From the NCBI GenBank assembly GCA_014695195.1, contig JACJNW010000034.1, forward strand, positions 124,001 to 188,000: a stretch of DNA of 64,000 nucleotides. Direction: 5' to 3'. Position 1 is the stretch's first letter; each line of letters opens with the position of its first letter. Under the pieces are notes generated by a model. That model was not told where the DNA came from, ran no database searches, and was given only the letters and a program-made list of their open reading frames with translations. The position numbers and the translations under genes are program-made. The DNA comes from Cyanobacteria bacterium FACHB-DQ100 (lineage in GTDB: Bacteria > Cyanobacteriota > Cyanobacteriia > Leptolyngbyales > Leptolyngbyaceae). This document shows, piece by piece, positions 54,231-62,678 of the stretch.

Positions 54231-54328
54231 ATAGCGATCCTAAATCAGCTGTGAAGGTGGAGTGCCGTTCCTTTTCAGCCCCCTCCTCCCTACTTTTTTA
54301 GCGCTCACAACTCTAGTAGGATCGCTAT
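54231..54328. repeat. Inverted repeat between hmpE and its terminator
   Basis: ATAGCGATCCTA at 54231-54242 is matched exactly by TAGGATCGCTAT at 54317-54328. The 74 bases between them contain a CCCCCTCCTCCC run and TTTTTTA. The element could be a small mobile repeat or shape the 3' end of the hmp transcript. Confidence 0.75.
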
Positions 54329-54333
54329 GGCTG

Positions 54334-54363
54334 AGACGGAGCCGTTAAAGCTCCGTCTTTTTT
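54334..54363 (+). terminator. Intrinsic terminator of the hmp operon
   Basis: The perfect stem AGACGGAGC / GCTCCGTCT with a seven-base loop runs straight into TTTTTT. It is the strongest terminator in the window and lies about 120 bases after the hmpE stop. Confidence 0.95.
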
Positions 54364-54943
54364 AATGAATTGGACAAATTCCTAATTCTGTAGATCGCTA
54401 CCCCCTTTTTTGCGATAACCTACAAATTCAAGAATATGTCTACAGATTTGAGTGAAACTTTTTTAGCAAGTAAGCCCCGATACAAAATTTTATATCTCTC
54501 AAACTTTGTAGAAAAAGCGACATGAATTACTTTAGATGTCATTAAGGAAGGGCGTAGAGTTCTGGCGAGCGCGCGATCGTCGGGTGTCGAGATTCGTAAT
54601 ATCCGAACACGGAAGGAAGGCTGCGTAGCAGATGCGGCTCTAATCCTGCTATAGTGTCACATAGAGATGAACTGTCGCTTCAATCAGAATCGATGCTCAG
54701 GCATCGATTAACCACCCGAACACTTTCTGTTTAGTTAAGTATTTTTGCTGAAATCGCCTCGTAGTATTTACGTAGTATTTCAGCAGTGATAGTGGTGTTT
54801 TTCACCCTGTCAAGTCGGAATCACCGCCTTGGCAGAATTTGAATTTTAGACTAAATCTGACTTAGCTCTCCTAGGAAGCAAATGATCGAGAGTCTCTGAC
54901 AAATGTGAGGCGACCAAGCTGTTTGACCTTGTAGGAGGTTTTT
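54364..54943. other. Long intergenic region upstream of a glycosyltransferase
   Basis: About 580 bases. A hairpin AATCGATGC-TCAG-GCATCGATT lies at 54688-54709, and CGTAGTATTT is directly repeated at about 54761-54782. Very short open frames occur but none has a ribosome-binding site with protein-like composition. A long leader for the following gene is possible. Confidence 0.4.
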
Positions 54944-56014
54944 ATGCGAATTGCCCAAGTTACCCCATTGTGGGAGCGCGTTCCGCCCCCGGCGTATGGT
55001 GGCATTGAATTAGTTGTGAGCTTATTAACCGATGAATTAGTCCGTCGAGGTCATGAAGTTACATTATTCGCAACGGGTGACTCCCTAACCTTAGCGGAGT
55101 TGGAATCAGTACATCCCCGTGCGATTCGGACTGACCCAACCGTGAAGGAATACCAAGTGTATGAGTCCCTGCAACTTGCTCAGGTGTATGAGCGTTCGCA
55201 CGAGTTTGATATTATTCATTCTCACATGGGATTTGCGGCTTTGCCCTTTGCACAATTTGCGACAACGCCAACCGTTCATACGCTACATGGCGTGTTTACT
55301 CCGGATAACGAAAAGCTGTTCTCGTATGCCCGATCGCAGTCCTATGTCAGTATTTCTGATGCACAGCGAGATCCGCGCTTGGGTCTGAACTGTGTTGCAA
55401 CGGTGTATAACGGCATTGATGTGGATAGCTACAAGTTTTACGCCAAGCCGAATGATCCCCCCTATCTCGCGTTTCTCGGTCGGCTCTCACCAGAAAAGGG
55501 GCCGGATCACGCGATCGCGATTGCTAAACGCACAGGACTCCCGTTAAAGATGGCAGGTAAGATCGATGTTGTCGATCGTCAGTTTTATGAGGAAGTGTTA
55601 GCGCCCCAGATCGATGGTGAGCAAATTCAGTATCTGGGCGAGGCGAACCATGTGGAGAAAAATACGCTAATGGGGCAAGCAATGGCAACGCTATTCCCAA
55701 TTACGTGGAAAGAACCGTTTGGTTTAGTCATGGTCGAGGCGATGGCGGCAGGAACACCCGTGGTTGGGATGCGCCTCGGCTCAGTTCCAGAAGTGGTTCA
55801 AGATGGCAAGACTGGATTTTTATGTGAAACGATCGACGACTGTGTTGCTGCTTTGGATCGTCTTGCAGAAATCGATCGTGCCATGTGTCGTCAGCATGTG
55901 ATCGAGAACTTTAGCGTACAGCGCATGACCGATGGATACGAAGCTGTATATCGGCAGTTGCTCGGTGAGACTATGTTTCCTGCAAGTGAGCAATTAGTCG
56001 GTCAACTCAATTGA
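54944..56014 (+). CDS. Glycosyltransferase family 4
   Basis: The 356-residue GT-B enzyme begins RIAQVTPLWERVPPPAYGGI with the GG-E-hinge (YGGIELVVSLL), and has FLGRLSPEKGPDHAIAIAKR and EPFGLVMVEAMAAGTPVVG with the E-x7-E pattern. AGGAGG at an ideal distance makes the ATG at 54944 certain. The sugar donor is unknown. Its neighbour 85 bases downstream is another glycosyltransferase. Confidence 0.9.
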   Translation: MRIAQVTPLWERVPPPAYGGIELVVSLLTDELVRRGHEVTLFATGDSLTLAELESVHPRAIRTDPTVKEYQVYESLQLAQVYERSHEFDIIHSHMGFAALPFAQFATTPTVHTLHGVFTPDNEKLFSYARSQSYVSISDAQRDPRLGLNCVATVYNGIDVDSYKFYAKPNDPPYLAFLGRLSPEKGPDHAIAIAKRTGLPLKMAGKIDVVDRQFYEEVLAPQIDGEQIQYLGEANHVEKNTLMGQAMATLFPITWKEPFGLVMVEAMAAGTPVVGMRLGSVPEVVQDGKTGFLCETIDDCVAALDRLAEIDRAMCRQHVIENFSVQRMTDGYEAVYRQLLGETMFPASEQLVGQLN

Positions 56015-56099
56015 GCCACGGAGAGAACGTAACGCAGAAGGATGAAGGGTAAGCACGGTTTATCCTTCACCATTGTTCAAATTTGTGGAGGTAGAAGTA

Positions 56100-57458
56100 A
56101 TGGTTATAATCAATGAAAAGTTTGCTCCGGTTCAAAGTCGATTGCAGAGTCCGAGACAGCCGATCGCGTTGATTTCTGAACATGGTGATCCGGCGGCTGA
56201 AGTGGGTCGGGAAGAAGCGGGGGGTCAAAATGTGTATGTGCGCCAAGTTGGAGAAGCGCTTTCTCGCTTGGGTTGGCAGGTGGATCTGTTCACCCGCAAA
56301 GCAAATCCGAACGATGAGACGATCGTGCAGCATACTCCCCATTGCCGCACGATTCGATTGAAGGCAGGCGCGGAGAAGTTTGTGCCGCGTGATCAGTTGT
56401 TTGAGTGGATGCCGGAGTTTGTGGAATCGTTTCTTCAGTACCAAGCAAAGCATCATTATCCGCTCATCCACACGAACTACTGGATGTCGGCTTGGGTAGG
56501 ATTAGAGGTGCAAAAGACCCACAAGGTTGAATTGATTCACACTTATCATTCGCTGGGTGCTGTGAAGTATCAGGCGGTTCCGAATCGTCCTGCGATCGCC
56601 GACACTCGTTTGGCTGTGGAGAAACAGATTCTAGAGCAGGCGCGTTGTATTGTGGCAACAAGTCCTCAAGAAGAAGAGATGCTGCGATCGTGGGTATCGC
56701 AAGAGGGTCGGATTGAAGTGATTCCTTGTGGCACCGATTTGGGCAGATTTCATACGATCCCAAAACTGCAAGCGCGTCAGGAGTTAGGACTGAAGCCGAC
56801 GGATGAAGTTGTATTGTATGTGGGACGATTCGATCCGCGTAAGGGAATTGAAACGCTGGTGCGATCGTTTGAGTTAATTTACCGAAACGCTGTTGATCCT
56901 ACGAATTTACGCTTGGTGATTGTGGGAGGTAGTGCTTCTGATCAATCTGATGGGCAGGAGCGCCAACGGATTGAGCAATTGGTGAATGAATTGGGAATTG
57001 CAGGGAATGTAATTTTTGCCGGAAGAGTCGGGCACGATCGCTTACCGCTTTATTACACGTCGGCGGATGTCTGCGTGATTCCGAGCCATTATGAGCCGTT
57101 TGGATTGGTGGCGATCGAAGCGATGGCGTGTGGAACGCCTGTGGTGGCTTCGGATGTGGGCGGTTTGAAATTTACAGTGGTTCCAGGAGAAACGGGATTG
57201 TTAGTGCCGCCTCAAGATACCGCCGCGTTTGCAATGGCGATCGGGCGAATTTTGGATGATGAATTGTGGGCGAGAAAGTTACGCAAACGAGCATCGGAAC
57301 GGGTGCAACAGAACTTTAGCTGGACGGGCGTTGCGGTGCAGTTGAGTGATTTGTATCGGCGATCGTTGGCGGAGTCGATTATGAATGACGGCGTAATTTT
57401 GGCTCCGAGAAAAGTTGCCTATTCGCGGGTGAATTCGATTCCTTTAAAGGTTTCGTAG
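56100..57458 (+). CDS. Glycosyltransferase family 4 (sucrose/trehalose-type)
   Basis: About 452 residues; the ATG at 56100 has GGAGG 8 bases upstream and is preferred over an in-frame ATG at 56073. The N-terminus contains REEAGGQNVYVRQVGEALSR, the GGQ loop shared with sucrose-phosphate synthases and mycothiol-type enzymes; FDPRKGIETLVRSFELI and EPFGLVAIEAMACGTPVVAS follow. It may make a nucleotide-sugar-derived disaccharide or glycolipid, but the family is too broad to say. Confidence 0.88.
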   Translation: MVIINEKFAPVQSRLQSPRQPIALISEHGDPAAEVGREEAGGQNVYVRQVGEALSRLGWQVDLFTRKANPNDETIVQHTPHCRTIRLKAGAEKFVPRDQLFEWMPEFVESFLQYQAKHHYPLIHTNYWMSAWVGLEVQKTHKVELIHTYHSLGAVKYQAVPNRPAIADTRLAVEKQILEQARCIVATSPQEEEMLRSWVSQEGRIEVIPCGTDLGRFHTIPKLQARQELGLKPTDEVVLYVGRFDPRKGIETLVRSFELIYRNAVDPTNLRLVIVGGSASDQSDGQERQRIEQLVNELGIAGNVIFAGRVGHDRLPLYYTSADVCVIPSHYEPFGLVAIEAMACGTPVVASDVGGLKFTVVPGETGLLVPPQDTAAFAMAIGRILDDELWARKLRKRASERVQQNFSWTGVAVQLSDLYRRSLAESIMNDGVILAPRKVAYSRVNSIPLKVS

Positions 57459-57543
57459 AATCTAAGCTCTTCTGCTAGTTCTCGATCGAGGTTTTCTCGA
57501 CTAAGAAGTGCTTCCCTAGACGCGACGACCTGATATCAATTTA

Positions 57544-57604
57544 ACGTGAGTCTCCAACGAAGGCGTGCCTGTGGGAAGGGCGCATCTTTGTTGGAGACTC
57601 ACGT
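57544..57604. repeat. Long inverted repeat between convergent genes
   Basis: ACGTGAGTCTCCAAC at 57544-57558 pairs perfectly with GTTGGAGACTCACGT at 57590-57604, and the stem extends four more pairs inward. The 23-base loop is G-rich. It lies between the glycosyltransferase and the treS gene, so it could act as a shared terminator or be a small mobile repeat. Confidence 0.85.
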
Positions 57605-57662
57605 CAATTCAAATTGCTAAAGAAGAAACTGAACTGTCGTCACATTGCAGTTTGATTTGGTA

Positions 57663-60600
57663 TTAGACCGAGCAGAGTTCGAGAATTCTCAGCATAGCAA
57701 TGTCAAGCTGAGAAGAGTATTGGGTCAATGCTTTTCCTAGATCAAAGATTGCTTTTTCTAGTAAGTAGTGATTTAACAATCGTTGCAGTTCGTCAGAATT
57801 CTGCGGTAGGAAACCATCCTGCTGTGCGACCTCAAGATAAGCATCCAAAAAAGTGGTGCTGACCCATTGTTTCCAGGCTTCTGCCCATTGCTTCATGTTC
57901 TCCAATTGATCCGGCGCAAATTCTGCATTGCTAATTTCATTGTTTAGCGCGATCGAGCTTGCAAAATAAAATGAGTGCAGCATTCCGGCAACATCGCGTA
58001 AAGGAGAACGCTTCATGCGGCGATCGTTCAAACTCCGCGAAGTATTGCCTTCAAAATCAATCACCAGAAAATCTTTTCCGGTGTAAAGCACCTGTCCGAG
58101 ATGATAGTCTCCGTGATATCGAGTCCGCATTGCCGTAATTTTTAGATTCAGAACGCTGCGGAATTGGTCTAGACAAGGCTCGTATTGTCCCAAAACTTTC
58201 TGCGCGAGTTGGGGGTTTGGCATTTGGTATAGCTCATTTCTCAATGCGAGAAAGACCTGGCCAGCGAGATTACGAGCATACTGGTAAATCGATCGCTGAT
58301 ACAAAGAGGTAAATGGTTCTGGCTTAAAGTCGGGGTTTTCAGAATCAGAAGCTAAAGCGATGTGCAATTCAGCCGTTCGTTGTCCCAAGCGTTGAATATT
58401 GACAAGATAGGCTCCAAGCGCAGTCTGGGCGGCTTCTGGAATGCTTTCTTGTAGCGTACAAGCTCCATTCTCACAGGAGGTAACTGCATCAAAATAGGTA
58501 CGAAGACTATCTAATGTATAGTCCCAACCATTCCGCGCATCCGAGATAAACTCTTGCAGAACTGCGATCGTTGAAGGTGGCTTGCTAGGGGATTGATAAG
58601 TGAGTGTGCCAACAATGGCAGGAATTTGAGTAAATCGCGACTGTAAAAACTGCCGCATCTCAACATCCGGGTTAATGCCTTCTTCAACAATGCGGAACAA
58701 TTTGAGAATATAAGCAGCTTCTGCACTGGTTTTTACCGATTCACCGTAGATGATCGATGTATTGTTATGCTCACCTTTGAGCAAGGAAGCTTCCAGCATT
58801 GGAAACTGTCTGATCGCGCTCACGCTCAGTTGTCCAGATTGACCGGGATAGCGATCGCCATCTGAGAACCGTTCGAGCAATCCAACTAGGAATGCTGGAT
58901 CAGCGATCGCTGCAAACAATACCCCGTCTCCTTCAACTTGAGCAATGATTGATTCAGCCGGCAAAGACGAAGCTCGATTACTATCTGCATGAGCCACAAT
59001 CACAATGTAGGTTTCAGGCTGCCCTTGAAGGTAGTTTACTTGTAGCCAAACCATCTGAGCTTCATGAGTTTGGTACGGAATCGTGATCGACTCGACAATC
59101 TGAGCCGATTGCACTGGGCGGGTTCTTGCTCGGAACCAGCGATGCTGCATTAGATGATTAACCAGAATTGTTTCCAAGGCAGCTTTACTCGTGGATTGTG
59201 TCAACGCGCTTTGCCAGTTTCCAACTAATCGCAATGTGGGTAATTCTGAAGGTACGATCGTTTCAACTTCTTGGGGTTTGAGGCTAAACCAGTAAAACGC
59301 ATAGCCTCCTAAGCTGAGAAAATAAGGTGCATCCTCAATGGCTGGAAACTGTGTTCTGCCAAAGACCTCAACCGGAACAAAACCAGAAAAAGCAGAGAGA
59401 TCAAGCTCAACGGTTTGCACAAAGCGAGATAAGTTCGCAACGACTAGGATGCACTCATCTTTGAAGGCGCGGGTAAATGCTAAAACTTTACGATTTTCCG
59501 GGTGTAATAGCTGAAATTCTCCCTGTCCAAAAGCATGAAACCGTTTTCGAGTTGCAATCAAGCGCCGCATTGCGTTTAACAACGAATTCGGGTTCGATCG
59601 CTGAGCTTCAACATTCACGGTTGTATAGTTGTACTCAGAATCTACAATCAGCGGTAAGTAAAGTTTGTGGGGATTGGCGCGGCTAAATCCAGCATTGCGA
59701 TCGTCACTCCACTGCATCGGCGTTCTAACGCCATTACGATCGCCTACATACACATTGTCGCCCATGCCAATCTCATCACCGTAGTACAGCACCGGGGTTC
59801 CCGGCAAGGAGAGCAATAGACTGTTTAACAGTTCGATTTGTCGGCGATCGTTTCCAAGTAGCGGTGCCAATCGTCGTCGAATGCCTAGATTGACTCGCAT
59901 GTCTTTGTCTTGAGCATAGACGCGATACATATAGTCTCGGTCTTCATCTGTAACCATTTCTAGAGTCAGTTCATCGTGATTTCGCAGGAAAATACCCCAC
60001 TGACAGTTTTCTGGAATGGTTGGTGTTTGCTGCAAGATATCACTGATGGGAAAACTATCTTCCATTCGCACCGACATAAACAATCGCGGCATTAATGGAA
60101 AGTGAAAGTTCATATGACACTCATCGCCATCCCCATAATAAGCCGCAGCATCTTCGGGCCATTGGTTTGCCTCAGCCAGCAGCATACATTCGGGATAGTC
60201 TTTTTCCACGCGCTGACGTAGTTTCTTCAGAAACTCATGGGTTTCTGGTAAGTTCTCGCAGTTTGTTCCTTCTCGCTCATACAGATAGGGCACTGCATCC
60301 ATTCGCAAGCCATCGACCCCCATCTTTAACCAGAAGTCTAAGACCTCAAACACGGCTTCTTGGACTGCCGGATTGTCATAGTTCAAATCGGGTTGATGTG
60401 AGTAGAAGCGATGCCAAAAGTAAGATTTAGCCACTGCATCCCATGTCCAGTTAGAAACCTCGAAGTCCTGAAAGATAATTCGTGCTTCTTGGTATTTTTC
60501 AGGCGTGTTGCTCCAGACATAGAAATCTCGTTCGACAGAGCCTTCTGGGGCACGTCGAGCGCGTTGAAACCAGGGATGCTGATCAGAAGTGTGATTAATG

Positions 60601-60923
60601 ATTAGCTCGATGATGACGCGAATTCCACGGGCATGAGCGGCTTCTAGAAAGTCCTTAAAGTCTTCGATCGTCCCATAGATCGGATTGACGCTGGTATAGT
60701 CTGAAATATCATAGCCATCATCGCGCAACGGAGACGGGAAAAAGGGCAGCACCCAAAGTGCCGTTACACCCAGATTTTGCAAATAATCCAACTTCTCAGT
60801 CAAGCCGCGAAAATCCCCGATGCCATCGGCGTTGCTATCTGCGAAAGCACGAACTGGAACTTCGTAAATAATGGCATCTTTGTACCATTGAGGATCGTAG
60901 TTGAGCGTTGAAGATTGCATCAT
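57663..60923 (-). CDS. treS: Trehalose synthase (maltose alpha-D-glucosyltransferase) fused to maltokinase
   Basis: The 1086-residue protein has a GH13 catalytic domain: AIIYEVPVRAF, VTALWVLPFFPSPLRDDGYD, the nucleophile in GLRMDAVPYLY (about residue 208), acid/base Glu in LLAEANQWP (about 249) and the transition-state Asp in RNHDELT (about 317). After about residue 560 comes a maltokinase-like domain with HGDYHLGQVL (about 937) and VIDFEGN. TreS interconverts maltose and trehalose; the kinase part makes maltose-1-phosphate. The fusion is known in several bacteria. Confidence 0.93.
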   Translation of the reverse strand: MMQSSTLNYDPQWYKDAIIYEVPVRAFADSNADGIGDFRGLTEKLDYLQNLGVTALWVLPFFPSPLRDDGYDISDYTSVNPIYGTIEDFKDFLEAAHARGIRVIIELIINHTSDQHPWFQRARRAPEGSVERDFYVWSNTPEKYQEARIIFQDFEVSNWTWDAVAKSYFWHRFYSHQPDLNYDNPAVQEAVFEVLDFWLKMGVDGLRMDAVPYLYEREGTNCENLPETHEFLKKLRQRVEKDYPECMLLAEANQWPEDAAAYYGDGDECHMNFHFPLMPRLFMSVRMEDSFPISDILQQTPTIPENCQWGIFLRNHDELTLEMVTDEDRDYMYRVYAQDKDMRVNLGIRRRLAPLLGNDRRQIELLNSLLLSLPGTPVLYYGDEIGMGDNVYVGDRNGVRTPMQWSDDRNAGFSRANPHKLYLPLIVDSEYNYTTVNVEAQRSNPNSLLNAMRRLIATRKRFHAFGQGEFQLLHPENRKVLAFTRAFKDECILVVANLSRFVQTVELDLSAFSGFVPVEVFGRTQFPAIEDAPYFLSLGGYAFYWFSLKPQEVETIVPSELPTLRLVGNWQSALTQSTSKAALETILVNHLMQHRWFRARTRPVQSAQIVESITIPYQTHEAQMVWLQVNYLQGQPETYIVIVAHADSNRASSLPAESIIAQVEGDGVLFAAIADPAFLVGLLERFSDGDRYPGQSGQLSVSAIRQFPMLEASLLKGEHNNTSIIYGESVKTSAEAAYILKLFRIVEEGINPDVEMRQFLQSRFTQIPAIVGTLTYQSPSKPPSTIAVLQEFISDARNGWDYTLDSLRTYFDAVTSCENGACTLQESIPEAAQTALGAYLVNIQRLGQRTAELHIALASDSENPDFKPEPFTSLYQRSIYQYARNLAGQVFLALRNELYQMPNPQLAQKVLGQYEPCLDQFRSVLNLKITAMRTRYHGDYHLGQVLYTGKDFLVIDFEGNTSRSLNDRRMKRSPLRDVAGMLHSFYFASSIALNNEISNAEFAPDQLENMKQWAEAWKQWVSTTFLDAYLEVAQQDGFLPQNSDELQRLLNHYLLEKAIFDLGKALTQYSSQLDIAMLRILELCSV

Positions 60924-61103
60924 CGTCGCCGTTAGAATTGCTGAAATTACGGTATTACGCTAGGAGGTTTTAGGAATTTTCGTCATCCTCCTAAGACTGA
61001 TTCTTCACAAATTGCTTTGGTGATTCAATTTCCGTCCATAGAATTATGATTTTGCTCACAGAGTTTAGTAAAGTTCAGCGATGGCAAGCGTGGAGAATGG
61101 GTG

Positions 61104-62591
61104 ATGTTTCAGCGATCGAGCGGAATTCTTCTGCATCCGACGAGTTTACCGAGTGACTTTGGCATTGGGGATTTAGGGCGATCTGCATATGAGTTTGTAG
61201 ATTTTCTCGCCAAAAGTGGTCAAACGCTGTGGCAAATTTTGCCGCTGGCTCCGACCGGCTACGAACATTCACCCTACACCATGAATTTCAGCGTGTTTGC
61301 GGGTAATCCATTGATGATTAGCTTGGAACAGCTTGCCGAAGAAGGATTACTGAAGCCCGAAGAAGTGATCCCGATTGAAGGGGGACGGGAGCGAGTTGAG
61401 TTCGATCGCGTGATTCCTTACAAGACCAAACTGCTGAAGTTAGCGTTCGATCGCTTCAAGCCACAGCCTGATTTCAAGGACTTTTGCCAGCAGCAATCCC
61501 AGTGGCTAGATGATTTTGCATTGTTTATGGCATTACTTGAAGCCAACCCTGGAAAAGATTGGCATCACTGGGATCGAGGACTAGCAAAACGCGATCCTGA
61601 TGCTCTTAAATCGGCAACTGAAGCCTTGCAGCCAGCCATCCAGTTTCATCAATTTCTACAATTCAAGTTCTTTGAACAGTGGATGAAGTTGCGGCACTAT
61701 GCCAATGCTAAGAACATTCAGATTATTGGTGATATTTCGATCTATGTTTGCCATAACAGCGCCGACGTCTGGGCGCATCCAGAGATTTTCAAGCTCGATC
61801 GAGACACGTTTGAGCCGACCTTTATTGCAGGTGTTCCACCAGATTATTTCAGCGCCACTGGGCAGCTTTGGGGAAATCCCGTTTATGACTGGGATCAACT
61901 CCAGAAAAGCAAATATGAGTGGTGGATTCAGCGCTTTCAAACCACTTTGCAGTATGTTGATATTGTTCGAGTTGACCATTTCCGAGGCTTCCAAGCGTAT
62001 TGGCAAGTTCCCGCCGGTGAAGAAACGGCGATCAATGGAGAATGGATCGAAGCACCGGGAGCCGAGTTTTTTGAAACCTTGGGAGCGCGTTTAGGCGAAT
62101 TGCCAATTCTGGCGGAAGACCTTGGGATTATTACCCCCGAAGTTGAGGAGCTACGCGATCGCTTCAATTTCCCCGGCATGAAGATTCTACAGTTCGCTTT
62201 TAGTGATGATGCAAACAACACACATCTACCGCATCACTATGTTCAAAACAGCATCGTTTATCCTGGGACACACGATAACGATACTGCGATCGGCTGGTGG
62301 AACACAGCAACACCGCACGAAAAAGAATTCTTCGCGCAGTACATTGGCTATACTCCGGATGAGACAAACATTCATTGGGCATTAGTCCGGATGGCGTTTG
62401 CGTCTGTGTCGGTTTGGGCAATTCCAGCGCTGCAAGACATTCTAGGACTGGATGGACGATCGCGCATGAATGATCCGAGCCAATATGCAGGCAATTGGCG
62501 CTGGCGATATCCAAGCTCTGAACTGCTCACCGATGAACTGGCGGAAAAGCTGCGATCGATGACCGCTTGCTACAGTCGGCTGAAGTCATAA
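61104..62591 (+). CDS. malQ: 4-alpha-glucanotransferase (amylomaltase) MalQ
   Basis: The 495-residue GH77 enzyme from the ATG at 61104 (MFQRSSGILLHPTSLPSDFG) has the family motifs GQLWGNPVYDW, VRVDHFRGFQAYW with the nucleophile Asp, PILAEDLGIITPEV with the acid/base Glu, and YPGTHDNDTAIGWW. It transfers maltodextrin units in glycogen breakdown, supplying glucose and longer chains. A GTG codon one position upstream is a minor alternative. Divergent from treS. Confidence 0.95.
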   Translation: MFQRSSGILLHPTSLPSDFGIGDLGRSAYEFVDFLAKSGQTLWQILPLAPTGYEHSPYTMNFSVFAGNPLMISLEQLAEEGLLKPEEVIPIEGGRERVEFDRVIPYKTKLLKLAFDRFKPQPDFKDFCQQQSQWLDDFALFMALLEANPGKDWHHWDRGLAKRDPDALKSATEALQPAIQFHQFLQFKFFEQWMKLRHYANAKNIQIIGDISIYVCHNSADVWAHPEIFKLDRDTFEPTFIAGVPPDYFSATGQLWGNPVYDWDQLQKSKYEWWIQRFQTTLQYVDIVRVDHFRGFQAYWQVPAGEETAINGEWIEAPGAEFFETLGARLGELPILAEDLGIITPEVEELRDRFNFPGMKILQFAFSDDANNTHLPHHYVQNSIVYPGTHDNDTAIGWWNTATPHEKEFFAQYIGYTPDETNIHWALVRMAFASVSVWAIPALQDILGLDGRSRMNDPSQYAGNWRWRYPSSELLTDELAEKLRSMTACYSRLKS

Positions 62592-62678
62592 ATCATCTTG
62601 CAAGAAGGTTTCAAGTTGCAGGGTTCCGCTTACGCTGTAAATCAATAAATCAATTGCAGCGTTTCTAGGACAGCATAC

